Positions 34,805 through 47,164 of a DNA stretch of 64,000 nt are shown here, piece by piece (the first letter of the stretch is position 1; each line of letters opens with the position of its first letter). The notes under the pieces are model-generated. The model was not told the origin of the DNA, searched no databases, and saw only the letters and a program-made list of their open reading frames with translations. The position numbers and the translations under genes are program-made. The stretch is from Saturnia japonica (lineage: Eukaryota > Arthropoda > Insecta > Lepidoptera > Saturniidae), in assembly GCA_033032175.1 (NCBI GenBank), contig CM065310.1:5828001-5892000 (forward strand), in the 5' to 3' direction.

Positions 34805-35369
34805 TAACGCGAGCTAAGTCGTCGGCGGTTGATAGTAGCTATATTGTTTACATAAGGTTAAACTTTATTTTGGGCATGTTATTTACTTTTCAGTAATCTC
34901 ATTTTATTTGATATTTTGAAATAATAATTTATAAGACAACTTTTGATTTTAGCAAACTGTTCAAGTACAAGTTTACTGTACCAGTTTTAAATAAAAACTA
35001 AGATATAAACATACAATCAATTTAATGTGAATGTACTTACGTGCGAAAATAGACATTTAACTATATAACTACCTATCCGAGTTTTTTTATTCAGCTTCTT
35101 TATTGTATATTTTATACCTACTCATTATTTTGTTAAAATTCGCAAAATCTCTGGCTTATATATAAATCCGCCTCTGAATTGTTATCTTTGTTGAAGCTGA
35201 AATTATTTATTTTGTGTGCTCTCTGCATCCTTGAAAAAACCCTGTTATTATATCGCGTCTTCACTTTGATCACTGATTGCGAAAGTGCCTTTTATTACTC
35301 TTGGGCCAAGACTACACTTCTCACGCCGAAATAATATATCTCTATATATAGGTATTTTTTTATAAAGTA
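34805..35369. other. AT-rich DNA, nothing recognised
   Basis: No gene. The 60-codon minus ORF 35248-35430 straddles the next transposon's left end and is spurious. Confidence 0.4.
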
Positions 35370-38025
35370 CCGTCAACTCCTGTAACTTCCCTTTTGTATC
35401 AAACTTCGCCCGAAATTTTATAATGGTCATAATTTATTTAATATGTTGGCTAAATTGCTGCGTGTTCATTGGTTAATTCACAAATTTAACTATGGTAATA
35501 TTGCATCTATAATTGTCAAAATCACAAACGCCAATAAGCCAGTGTAGAGCAAAATGTCGCGACGTTTGTGTGTTTTTTTCGCGGTGCCCACAAAAGTTAT
35601 ACGTAGACGAAAACACATTAAAGGTAAGATTTTTATGTTTTTACTGTAGATACCTTATATAATTGACTTCATGTTACGCTAATATTTATTAAGCTATCTT
35701 TGAAATTAAAATAAATATCTAAATAGGCAATGTTAGGACGGGTAATTCAAACTATAAACTCCCAAACTTCGCCTACCCATAGGGTTGACACTTTTAGGAA
35801 ATGTTTCACTTACTTTAAAAAAAAGTGAGTCATGAAGGTATGTCCGCGATTTTCTCATGAAGTACTGTGCGTGAAAGTGAAACTTTATTTATTAGATCTG
35901 AGGAATCGTTTTAGCTGTATTTCTAAAATACAGGCTGTAATTTCCAAAAAATCTTATGTTTCTTAGGCTTAGTAGTGGAGTATTTCAAATATCTAGCAAG
36001 ATATGATGAAAGGCCATGAACATTCTGTATCTATTCTTCCATAAACATATCATTGTTGAGGTTTTTCTCTGCGTAACTGTCAAGTGTTAATAACCATGTA
36101 GATAAGACTTCTGTTTAAAACTTTAGGTCGATGCGAGCTAGAAACTAGCGCGTTTGTATGGAACTACACATTTTTTTTGTCATGAGGTTACGCTCGCTCA
36201 CACACAGAAAAAGTGTAAAAGGCTTTTCCCAGATATTTACAAACATGTATAATTCGGTATTATCTACCGATATAATTATGTACCCAACTAAGTTTATTTT
36301 ACGATGTTTCAATTATAATTCACTGAAAGTAAGGTGAGTAGTCGATCAAATTACAACTGCCTGTAAAATTATCCATGGGTGTACTGATGCGTCAGATTTG
36401 CATGAGGAGCTGTGTCAATTATTTGTAGGTACCTAAAAATGAATCATTTAATGTCCCATTTTGTCGCATAATAAGCTCCATGCAACTTCTTCATACAGTG
36501 CATGTTGACGATGCTCAAAGTCCTCATGGAGATCAGCCGTCGATTTGATTGTTTAATGAAAATCGATAATGTTAGAATGTCTGAGGTTCTGCGAAAAGAC
36601 AGAGAGACATGACTAACTTAATTTAATATTAATTGCTAATAGCTGTAGTAAATATTTATAATAAAAAAAAATCTTTATAGGTAAAAAAAACAGCACAACT
36701 CCTCTGGTTCAAGACGAAAAAGGTCTTGTACCGTAGCTCATAGTCCTAAAATGCTAGAATTAGCTTTAGAGTGCCTTCAGAAGAATAAATGTCCTCTTAT
36801 GACGCGGAAAAAAACTCTTCATACCAAGAAGAACATTACTTGACAAACTTCGAAGAAAACATGAAAAGAGCGTCGGATGTCCAACAAGACTCAGTGCCGA
36901 AGTAGAAGAAAAAATTATTAAAGTTCTGATTGCTGCCGCTGTATTTGGAAGTCCACTCACCTTATTGGACTTGAGAATTGTGGTTCATAAATATTTACAA
37001 AACAATGGAATAGATGTTTTTAATGGAACAATGCCTGGTGAGAAATGGGCCTACGGTTTTATAAAACGTCATCGACCTAAGTTATCACTAAGAGTCACTT
37101 CAGATATAAAAAAAGTGACAGCAGAAAAGTCATGTGACGAAATGCGTGAGTATTTCAACAATTTGAAAGAATCTTTGAAAGAAGTGCCCAAAGAAAATGT
37201 GTTAAATTACGACGAAAGTAACATATCCGATGATCCAGGCAAATCTAAATACATTGTAAAGAGGGGTATCAAGTATCCTGAAAGGATACTAAATCATACG
37301 AAGAGGTGTATATCCATTATGTTTGCTGCTACTGCTGACGGAAAACTGCTTCCACCCTATGTTGTATATAAGTCGAAGCAGATGTGGACGCAATGGGTTA
37401 CAGGTGGACCTCCTCTCACAAGATATAATCATTCCACTTCTGGCTGATTTGATTCAAGCATATTTGAAGACTGGTTTCTCAATGTCATTGTTCCGTGGGC
37501 AAAGAAGCTTTTAGGCCCGAAATTAGTAAAACAGTTTGTTTTAATTAATTAAATATGTCAAATTAAATTATTTTTTTATTTCCATAAGTAAAAGTACCTC
37601 ATAGTTAGAAATATGAACAGTGACAACCCTACTGTTTGTTCTAACTTTCGAAAAAAGTTAGTCTAACTTCGCCTACCTCAAAATAAATAAAAAAACAGCT
37701 TCCATAAGGTTTATTTTAATCAAAGTATTGTTTCCGTTTTCAAATCCATTATATAATGCTTAGGTTTCGATCATATGTGAATATTAACGTAGATACGCAC
37801 GGCAGGCGAAGATAGGATATGTGCCCAAACTTCGCCTTTATTTTTCAAATGAAGATTAAAAGCGTATTTTTAATATCAATCTCTGAGACACACACACTAG
37901 AAAATGCCCGGTATGATTGGTCAGGTTGTAGCGAGTCGGTTAAGTCAAACTATTTTTATTTGGGGGGAAATTTGAAAAGTAGTCAGTATTAAGACGAAAT
38001 TAGGCGAAGTTATAGGAGTTGACGG
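35370..38025 (+). mobile_element. Second pogo-like transposon with subterminal motifs
   Basis: TIRs at 35370-35389 (CCGTCAACTCCTGTAACTTC) and 38006-38025 are 19 of 20 identical and flanked by TA on both sides (35368-35369, 38026-38027), a clear TA target duplication. Length 2,656 bp. Copies of a motif close to aacttcgcct lie at 35402, 35765, 37665 and 37828 (direct) and 38002 (inverted, overlapping the right TIR), with a weaker inverted one at 37804. The encoded transposase is incomplete, so the element is no longer autonomous. Confidence 0.85.
36690..37552 (+). pseudogene. psq-HTH/DDE_1 transposase, frameshifted and truncated
   Basis: Related to insect pogo-type transposases. Segment 1 (from about 36738) reads HSPKMLELALECLQKNK. 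Near an A-run at 36805-36815 the frame changes and continues IPRRTLLDKLRRKHEKSVGC, PTRLSAEVEEKIIKVLIAAA and on through 36965-37447 (EKWAYGFIKRHRPKLSLR, NVLNYDESNISDDPGKSKY, MFAATADGKLLPPYVVYKS, GGPPLTRYNHSTSG). A stop at 37447-37449 falls where tryptophan is expected before FDSSIFEDWF; the frame then runs to PWAKKLLGPKLVKQFVL and stops at 37552. The first catalytic D is present (NYDESN). The region that should carry the second and third is absent, so there is an internal deletion. Confidence 0.8.
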
Positions 38026-38027
38026 TA

Positions 38028-38475
38028 AGAGAAAGAAAGAAAAAACATTTATTCGAAAATAACATCACGCAACACATACAAATGTTTCAATAAAAAATAA
38101 AACAAACAAACAGATACAATAAATGAAGTGTTGCATGGGGTCGAATAGGTCCCTGTCTTAGCATAATGATGCAGGCCTACAAGCGCAAGCACTGCAGCGC
38201 TGATATTCTGTCAGGGTCTGTAGGCATGTAAAACCTCACAAACGAACTAACACAACAACAATTTCAATTAATTAAACTAAATAATAGTAACTTCATACGA
38301 ATAAGTAACATGTGTGCTGTAATATATACATCTCCCAACTGTATACTGCATATATTATATATATACATATATAATATATACACTATAATCATATAATCAT
38401 ACATATTCATCATCATTATAATTATATCAATATAATCATATCCCATACATATCGAGATAGACTGCCCACCACTTG
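38028..38475 (-). repeat. Probable LINE 3' untranslated end with tail
   Basis: Read on the minus strand it ends 'cgaataaatg' and 'ttttttctttctttctct', a polyadenylation signal and simple tail directly abutting the transposon's TA. It is preceded by 'gcctgcatcattatgctaag' and AT-rich low-complexity sequence. No protein-coding part is visible. Inferred from tail structure. Confidence 0.4.
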
Positions 38476-39426
38476 AGAAACACGCATCACCACCACATCA
38501 ACATCATTATATTAATACCTGAAGCAAAAACTTTGTACCCCTTTATAAGCGTATTGCGTGCACGGAAGACTAAGATTTGGCATGGTTAAAGTTTATATGG
38601 AGGAGTGCAGAAACCTAAAATTTATCTATATATCTGTTACTAATATATAAAATAAAATAAATTAATAATTCGTATCCTAACCTGACCAATGCCATTGAAC
38701 TTAGACCCTCCTAAATATTGACATTGTCACTCAATGAAAAGTGACAGCAAGTGATATAATATTCATTGCTTAGGTTAATACTGCAAATGTCAAACAGAAA
38801 ATAGTCTATGATTAAAAAGTCTCTGGTCGAATTTCGATCATTGGGCGACTGCTAGTACATATAATTATGTAATTTGTAGTTTCTAAGAAACGAATGTATT
38901 GTATTAAGAATTTGTCTTAAAAATCTGTGTTACTCTCAAGTCGCGTCGAAATTAAAAACTAAAAATCACGACCTTTGCTTATTATATAGATAAAATATTA
39001 TTTGTGAATCCAAACGTGCTATAAAACTATGTGAGCAGTAACAATCACTTGGGTGCCGAAAAAATTGTTGAAAATTGACGCGACAATAGCAATCTTAGCA
39101 TAATAATTATAACAGAACACAGCGTACTAAAATAACACGTCAGACAAGCCTTCTTAGTTAGTATCAGAAACCTGTTTAACCGTCAATGACCTTAGAGATA
39201 AATCTTCAAGGTCTTGCAAGATGATGTGTTATGTAATATAGGAGTATGTAAAATAAATATTACAACTTTGAATCAACGCAAAAATGTTTCTCAAAAGAAA
39301 ACGTTCTTTTTATATTAGCACCGCAATGTGTCGGTACTGTGCCTGGTTCTAAATAATGTACAATCCAAAAACAACAAATCCATCGCCGGTCGCCGTTTTC
39401 ATACCAGGTTGCAAGCCTCTGGCAAC
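38476..39426. other. AT-rich DNA, nothing recognised
   Basis: No ORF, RNA or repeat boundary that I can support. Confidence 0.4.
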
Positions 39427-39692
39427 TGGAGCAACGATGGTTCAGTTGGTAGCGTGTTACAAGACTGCGCGTCGATCGATGTGAGTTCGAATCCCTGCAA
39501 TGAGCCTGAGTTTTCGGTAAAGGAAAACATCGTCATAATACTATAACGTGGTGCTGGTAGGGCTTTTTCTAATTCCCGCTTGGCTAGCTACCACCCTAAA
39601 TTTGAAAATCTGTCGCCAAACACCAATAGGTGTGTTCTGGCAGTTGCACTTGAGAGCCAGTCTTCCGCTACCCTTAGCGTGGTACAATCTTA
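39427..39692 (+). mobile_element. tRNA-headed SINE copy
   Basis: A-box-like ggttcagttggtagcg (39440-39455) and B-box gagttcgaatccc (39483-39495) form a tRNA-like head. It is followed by the lepidopteran SINE body 'ttttcggtaaaggaaaacat' and a tail ending 'gcgtggtacaatcttag'. A 5'-truncated sister copy of the body is at 40781-40977. The tRNA part is too diverged to be a working tRNA. ORFs 39328-39546 and 39548-39754 are by-products. Confidence 0.7.
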
Positions 39693-39747
39693 GTTTCATC
39701 GTTACTTTTGTTAAATGCTTATTATATATATTTGTAAAAACAATGAT

Positions 39748-40083
39748 ATGCTAGATTTTGTTGAAGAACAGCACAATTTTAATACTTGAAAGAGACATAA
39801 ATTGGTCGTACCGTGTTTTTTAGCTAAAAGAGTTTGATTCTACTATAATAAGATCCCGAAGCACATTACTGATTCACCAGACAATAAGTTCAAGGACCAT
39901 GTCAAGTAGTTAGGTTTTAATGTCACAAAATGTTATTATTTGAACGATAGTGATATCTAGAAGTGACTTCCTCTCTGTGCAATCAGTAAATTATGTAGTT
40001 AGGTTTTAATGTCACAAAATGTTATTATTTGAACTATAGTGATATCTGGAAGTGACTTCCTCTTTTTGCATCCAGTAAATTAT
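39748..40083 (+). pseudogene. Jockey-like LINE reverse-transcriptase end
   Basis: Frame from 39841 reads YYNKIPKHITDSPDNKFKDH then VK and a stop, with LGFNVTKCYYLNDSDI beyond it. This is the C-terminus of insect jockey-type reverse transcriptases (..NKIP..I...P.NKFK..VK....KKCYY). The minus-strand relative at 53919-54224 ends SDVWK and a stop; here the tryptophan codon is also a stop. The last 89 bp are tandemly duplicated. Confidence 0.7.
39906..40083. repeat. 89-bp tandem duplication of the LINE 3' end
   Basis: 39906-39994 and 39995-40083 both start gtagttaggttttaatgtca and end agtaaattat, with about six differences in 89 bases. Older than the 57-bp duplication at 27781. Confidence 0.9.
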
Positions 40084-40780
40084 ATAGTTATTATCGTTAC
40101 ATTAGACGTTATTGTATTGTATTAATACTATTGAAAAATCCAATCCAATCGTGTTTATTGCCAGTTCTCCTTGATGGCTGGGATGTTTTCTGAACGGGTC
40201 GTTGTGTTTTGACTTTCATAAGTGCCTTCTTAGGACCTAAATTGAATAAAGACTTATTTGATTTTGATCACGGAATGCGGCACATCTAATAAATGTACCA
40301 GTATGTGGGGTATTCCACCTGGTGTATTGTGTTCGCGATTCAACCAGACAATTATCGTGTTCTACAACACAGCAAGCCTAAACCAAATCGAGCTTTGCAG
40401 CGTTGTTTCTAGTAAATACGAATGCCAAACAATTAAGGATAAATCAAATCTACATGCAATAATTTGACAAATTGATACAAACGAACTTGTGGCCGAGCTA
40501 AGGCGAGCAGAGCGGAAGCTATCCGTGCGTAACTCAATTAGTACTCTCCAGAGAATTCCGGACCGAAATTGAAGAGGCTATTTGAGTAATTGAAAGTATA
40601 TACGAAATCTTACTTAATTAGTGAACTTTTTTCTGACTAATTAAAAAAAATTGGAATTTAGAATCATCTAATTTATTCTGTCAGTAAGGTAGAAAAGAAA
40701 TTGGTAACTGATCCTAATGTCTCGGTGATCTCTGCTATTATGCAAATATACCTTTGATTTTAGATACATGAGAAAGCCTG
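40084..40780. other. AT-rich DNA, no supported gene
   Basis: The 69-codon ORF at 40258-40467 shows more balanced codons than most here but no family resemblance and no splice context that I trust. Confidence 0.35.
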
Positions 40781-40977
40781 AGAGAGCCCGAACTTTCGGT
40801 GAAGGAAAACATTATGAGAAAACCATAGCATGGTTTTAGGGTATTTGCTAATTAATGCCTGCCTAGCTAACTGCCATCCTCAAGTTTTAAATCTGTTGCC
40901 AAGCATCTATAGGTATGTTCAGAAAACGGCACTTGAGAGTCAGTCCTCCTACTAGGCTTAGCGTTTTACCACCTTAG
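40781..40977 (+). mobile_element. SINE body, 5'-truncated
   Basis: Matches 39510-39692: 'ctttcggtgaaggaaaacat', 'ggtatttgctaatt', 'cttgagagtcagtcctc', 'cttagcgttttaccacctta'. It lacks the tRNA head. Confidence 0.65.
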
Positions 40978-43900
40978 GCCACAAGAAACAAAAAAGTAAG
41001 ATTGTGATGACACGCCAATAACTAAAAAATTAAAAAAGAAAGAAAAATGCAGGGTTTTACTACAGATTTGGTTTTACCTTATGCCGTTCTAAAGCATACT
41101 AAGTACAAAACAATCATTTTGGCGAACTATTATAAAAATACTTTGTAAACTCATTAATACTTAATAAACAATATTTTATTAAAATTATATTTTATTGATA
41201 AATACGTCACTTAATCTATTACTGTTAATATATTACATCAATGTTTTTATTTCATTTCCATCTGCAACTGGTGTTTAAAAAGAGTATTATGACATATAGG
41301 GAATTTTTTATTGCATTATGACTGCGTACTGGGCAGAGTCTAGCCGAAATTACCTAAGTAGGTAATAAATAAATGCACGAGTATCAAAATTTTATCTTAT
41401 TTTTTTTTTACTTCTATTGATATCGAAGGATGTTACTTATTTACGCTTCACGTACCTGATTTCAAAACAAGACGAAATATCCTCGTCTACGCTAAAATTC
41501 GCGGTAGGAAATATGCTTATTCAATTTGATAGATTCCATAGTCTACAGATTGTACCTTGACATTTATTCACACCTTATTTGCGGCAAATTACACGTCGCC
41601 AGCTTGTCTCTTATAATAAAATCGTGTGATGTTCTATGAGCGAAAAATGAGCAGATAAGTGACACAGTACGTGAATTTCATATAACTTAATATCTGGAAG
41701 CTGCATGATCTGTAGCATGAATCGTGGCAATTTTATTTTTCAACATTTTTAAGTTATATTTGAATATCGATGCAAAATGCAACTAGAATAATAAATAGAT
41801 AAATAATTTAATGAAATAATATTAAAGTTTCTTGCTAGGAATGAAACCTTTCGACAAATTTGATACCTCAACTCATGAACTGAGGACGCTGTAAGATTAA
41901 TAATAGCACTGGAAGATAAGTTTTATCCATTATGGAATAAATCCTTAAATAAAAGAAAATTAATTAGATAAAGGAACGAATATTGGTAAACGACTAAATT
42001 AACCTTTAAAGGTTGTTAAAATATATGAAAAAATTAGCGAGGTATTAAATTTACATGCTCAAGTATATTCAATCAATAACAATCCCGTATTACTCTCAGT
42101 GATATTTTAATTCAACGAAATTTATTTTATAGTGGTATTTATTTGCACATTGCTATTTTTGCAAAGAGAAAAGACTCTACTCAATCACCTGTTGTTAGTT
42201 ACCATTGAGGTATAATTATATTATCAGTACTATATGTATAAACCAAATAAGTATTAAATAGGTACTTACTGAAACTATATTACAAAATATAGCCAATACA
42301 GCAATTTGCTAACTTAGTCGCAAATAATTTGAAGTTCTAAAACGGAAGAATATTAATAATTTCTATTTTGGATAATCTTTAAGCAAAATTAGTATTAGAT
42401 GTAAAATACCATTACTCCCAAGTACAGCATGTAGTCCAAGATATATTAAGATCAATATTAGGTTAGGATAAAAAGCGGAAGCCAATAAAAATGATCAAAG
42501 CTTAACCAAGTACAAATGAATTGCTGTAGAAGCAAAAAAACTCATTTAACTCGTCGCCGGTTGTAGCTGCAGTAATGGAGAAATTGTTTCGATATTTCTC
42601 ATTTGAACTCGTTTCGTATCTTAATTAACAAAATGGTGTAGGTACGGTCACGAATTTTTGTGTCCGAAACTTTGGTCGGCGAGATTGAGGTTGAAAACAA
42701 TATTTATGGTTATGATTACGTTATGAGTTTTGCTTGTTGATTTCATTTACCTTCAGTGATTTCATTTTCTTTAACAGGATTTTATAGTAGCTTTTTGAGT
42801 ATTTTATCTTGTGACTAGGTTACGACTTATTCACCAAAATCTTTAGATTGTAAGAAATTAATAACATAAAACAGTTCTCTAACATTTGTTATCATTATGA
42901 GAAGAAAAAGCGAAATGGCAAGTATCAAATATTTTATTTACTGATCACAAATATTGATACTGTCATTGAGTAAGTAATTAGTTAGGGTCAGGTTATTTTG
43001 AATAACGCTTAATTACTGTCGAATATGTTATATTGGAATAAATACGTCAGAACTAAAGTTTTCGTTTTACTTTATTTTTCTTTACTAGCCATGGTTTTTA
43101 TTTGTCTCGTAATAATAATTTTAATGGAAAACGCTTTACTTTAAAGTCACATATTTTTAAATCTTAATATGAAATATCTATGAAAAATGTACGCAATATT
43201 TTTCTGTATTTATTACCTACCTAGTCTTTAAATATTACCAATATGAAACCCAGTTTCCGATGTAGCACAAATTTTGTTTTATCTTATACAACGGTAATTC
43301 AACTCGCCGGTTTCGATTCAATATATTCACACCCTTTTATATTTATTACGATTTGTCTTCATAAAACTGATGAAATGTGTGTACCTTATATAATTAAATT
43401 CCGGACAACAATTGAAACCGAACAGTTAGCCAATTCTGTTTGGATACGTAAAGAAGAATGAAATCTACGACAATATTTCATTTTTGAATAATTTAGATTA
43501 ATTAGCTAGTCATCTCTGGATTCTTTTGATAGTTGTTTCTTTACTACATTGAAATTTTAAGAAAATATTTAGCATAAAATTACACGACTTTCAATATAAA
43601 AAGCCAAATTGTGAATAAAATGTGTTAACCTAGAGACCTAGACAGAAACTTAAAGACTACAAAGTATTATAGGACAAAGTATTTTAAGAAAGTGAGCAAT
43701 CGAAGATCAATACACTCATTCGCCTTCTGCTCCTAATGAGAGAAAGGCAGCCTTAAGTCTTTCTAGTTAAACTAAAATGATAATAAAGTTCAGGAAACTA
43801 ATAAACTGCAGCACTGCCGGGTTCCAGAATAAAAAAATTGTGTACTAAAACCTGAAATTTCAACTCCCACATTCGCTAGCGCGAAGCAAACTGCTTCGTT

Positions 43901-44430
43901 GGCTGGATCATATAGATTTTTAGCATTCACTTTGTGTCAATTTTAATTGTTTAGTGTGTTGGCAAAGAGCTAAACGCTTACTTTGTTATCCCTACGTGTA
44001 TAATTTTAAAATGATTTCAATTTTTTCCACATTTTTGTGTTGAATAATGTCCTGAATTTAGACTTATGGTTGTCCTAAATTGAAGTATATAGGTTTGTCA
44101 TGAGAACAGTATAATTGTTTTGTTTTTATAATATCGTGAAATGATAAAGGCAAATTAAGAAAAATTATATAACGTGTAAAATTACGTTCTAAATTAGGGT
44201 TCGATAAAAGTTTATTTATTGCGAAAACATTTTTTATAATTCGTTTTTGCACCTTTTGCTTTTCTACCTTCTTTGCTTATTCCAGGGAACTATGACCTGT
44301 GATCATAGAAAAATATCATATGAGTTTAAATTTTATAAAAAAATTATCGTATAAAGCTAGTATTATTATCGCGCTGCCTTCCAGTATTTTGAAATGATTT
44401 CTTGATGAGATTTAATATTTTAACAACCAT
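40978..44430. other. Long AT-rich stretch with no recognisable feature
   Basis: Nearly 3.5 kb without a supportable gene, SINE or LINE end. The ORF 43243-43461 has mixed composition but no family signature. Confidence 0.4.
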
Positions 44431-44476
44431 ATGTCGAGAAATGGAGTATCTATAAACTACATAGGATCTAGTGGAG
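44431..44476 (+). other. Weak candidate first coding exon
   Basis: An ATG opens 15 codons plus one base (MSRNGVSINYIGSSG) ending at a donor-like GGAG|GTGAGC. No promoter, acceptor or downstream exon is identified, so chance is quite possible. Confidence 0.12.
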
Positions 44477-45519
44477 GTGAGCTGCAAAGGGTTAATTTGT
44501 TTATTTAGTTTTAATAATATTTATCGTTCAGCTTAACTTGCCTTTTTTTCTACTAATTATTATTACAGAGATATTTAAAGCGTAAGAATACGCCATGCCT
44601 ATGGTACTTTTTGATGGATGGTCACAAATCAAAAAACGAAATTAAGTTACATTTAACATCGAATTTCTTCTAAACATTTGATTTTTATAATCTGTATGAT
44701 AAAATATGTATTACTTTGCCGTTTTCTTTATTTTATTTGAAAAAATATTGACGATTTCAATCCCGTTTCCAACCATTAAACATTTCTTTAGTATCATCGA
44801 ATAAGTATGGCCGCTTATGTAACTGTAGTGTGCTAGCGTGTCATCAATTATTTTGTTTCTTTTGATGTCAACCGTCACTTGTTTGCGACCTTGGATGTTT
44901 ATTATTGTTATTTATTCTTCTATTGAATTGTTTTCCTCAATGATTTTGTTTTTCGTTTGTTTACTGAAGTTTTTTGAGAGTATATTCCATATGTATTATT
45001 ATGTAACATTATTGTAATGGAAACATCTATTTGAAATTTAAGAACGTAATTAAAATCCGTAAGTAATGTTCCTATAGTAAAATCTATGAAAGAAGATAAT
45101 AAAAAAAAATGTAGCTCGAAATGTATTTGGTACAAATTTATGCAATGTGCAATGTTAAATATGTTTTACAGTTAATTACAAATTCAAAACTTATGTCTTT
45201 TTAAATATGTGTTTACATTTTGTACCCGAATTAGCGAACAACTAGCCAAAAATTTACCGTAACATATGTGAATTGAAAATTTATTGGAAAGTCGTTTACG
45301 ATGCTTTGGGAAAGCAATGTTTATGCTTCGTTTTATTTCCATCATTTAAAAAGAAGCACAAAAACGAAAAGTGAAAGCACTTGTGAATGTCTGTCTGGTC
45401 CAAAGAAAGTAAAACTGCAAATAATTTGTTCACGACACGAACTGGTGATGTACAAAATGTATGTATAGTCTGTTGTTTTTTAAATGTCTATATATAAATA
45501 AAATTATAGAAGTTTGCCC
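44477..45519. other. AT-rich DNA, nothing recognised
   Basis: Short AT-codon ORFs only. Confidence 0.4.
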
Positions 45520-45925
45520 TAGTGCACGCATCACGCAAAAACTACTGGATTGATTTTAATATTTACATTATATAAAAAGTGTGTGTGTGTCAGCTCCGAC
45601 GCACGACTGGACTTTATACTCCTTAAGTACGATTGTCTTAGAATATGCAATAGGCAAATAGGTGATTGATTAACTGACTGACTGACTGACGAACTGGCTG
45701 ACATCAAAGTGGTTAATGATTTATCTCAAAGCAAGATGACGTATGTATGCACATCGTAACACTTTTTGTTAACGCTAAACTTAACGCTTTTATACATTTC
45801 ACTCCTCATAAAATTTCCTTCTATGTAAATCGGTTCCTAAGGACTACCCTCTATAAATAAAATTATCATGATATCTTCATAAACAATAATTATATAGTAA
45901 ACGAATGCGGAGCCGCGGGAAACTC
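45520..45925 (+). repeat. Family G interspersed repeat
   Basis: From 'gaagtttgccctagtgcacg' and 'catcacgcaaaaactactgg' through a short (GACT)n-like tract (45672-45691) to 'atcatgatatcttcataaac' and 'atgcggagccgcgggaaact'. The opening and closing blocks both match 9546-9665. Confidence 0.6.
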
Positions 45926-46429
45926 TAATATACAATAATTTGAATGAAAATTAGATATTTATTTTATGAATCATGAATACACTATATAAATAATTATATT
46001 TATATACGTAATAACTGTTGGGTAATTTGACACTGATCCAGTTAAAAATAAATTAAAAAGATAATATTTTATTCACCATAAATGGTAATATTTCAGATAG
46101 CATTATAAAATTCGTATTGCGTAAATTGTAACGTGGTAACAAAACGGTTGGTAGGTAAAGCAAGACTAATTATTCAAAGTGACATTGCGTCTTGTTTTCG
46201 TGATTGGATTGTTCCCTAATTAGATCTGGTTACTTCGTAGATTTTTACATGTAAATATAGTGAATATAACCGCGGTAAATATATGAAGGAAAAAAACACT
46301 CCAATTAACAGATTTTGTTAATATCACAATTATTTCAAACTTCATAGTGAAATTATTTTCTTGTATTACAATAATTCGACGACGATCACAATTTCACATT
46401 AATCTTGTATAATATAAATGTATACTCTC
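45926..46429. other. AT-rich DNA, nothing recognised
   Basis: No supported feature. Confidence 0.4.
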
Positions 46430-46546
46430 GTAGGATAAATTATATAGATGTATGTGCTTATATCTTTTTTTATTTTTATAGTGTCGATTTTGCGTTTCAT
46501 CGCGTTTCAAATCACAACGGTACATAGTAAGTTTTCATTTAAAAAA
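46430..46546 (+). repeat. Family C repeat fragment
   Basis: Shares 'tttcatcgcgtttcaaatca', 'caacggtacatagtaagttt' and 'tatatagatgtatgtg' with the 3' parts of 27684-28013 and 61460-61712. Confidence 0.65.
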
Positions 46547-46997
46547 TATTGTCTGTAGTGCTATTACAAACATTTGTTAAAATAAATCAAAATGAGCTAT
46601 AAGTATTTAAATAATACATAATAAAAATATAAATACATACATTAAAAAAAAATTGGCCGTCACGGGACACCCGGCAGATGTAAATGTAACTATTTAAAAA
46701 CAAGTTCGTGTGTGTGTGTGTGTGACAGACTGACTGACTGTACCAGTACCAATACCCAAAAGAAAGTCACTGTGAATATATTTATTTTATTACTATGTAT
46801 GTGTATGGTGGTCGCGATCCCTACCAACCGCCTTTAATCTGTTCATGTTTTAACATAAAACTTTGAAATGATCCAGTCTGTCCATTAAAATAAAACGAAC
46901 TTATCTACATACAATAGGTATGTACTTACATATTAGGTATACACAAATATTATTAATACAAATGGTGTAAGTTATGATCACGCTGTCTTTTGTTTAT
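46547..46997. other. AT-rich DNA with (GT)n
   Basis: A (GT)n tract at about 46707-46724 is followed by gacagactgactgactg. Nothing else is recognised. Confidence 0.5.
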
Positions 46998-47115
46998 TCA
47001 CAAATATCGGTGCAGTTCAGATTTGTATTTGGTGTTGGTTTTAGCATTTTCAATATGATGCGGTAACGCGTTCCACAATATTGTACTCAATATACAGAAA
47101 TGTATTTTATTGTGA
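46998..47115 (-). pseudogene. Jockey-like LINE reverse-transcriptase end
   Basis: On the minus strand the frame reads IHFCILSTILWNALPHHIEN then AKTNTKYKSELHRYL and a stop at 46998-47000, with an AATAAA signal overlapping the stop. LWNALP..I..A.....YK..LH.YL is the signature end of jockey/CR1-type reverse transcriptases. The uninterrupted 38-residue frame suggests a fairly young insertion, 5'-truncated. Confidence 0.75.
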
Positions 47116-47164
47116 TTGTCACATTAAAATGTTATTATACTTATTTTGATATAGAATTTTACTA

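Noticed and set aside
39427..39500. tRNA gene
   Set aside because: A- and B-box-like motifs are present, but the cloverleaf acceptor and anticodon stems do not close and the SINE body follows.
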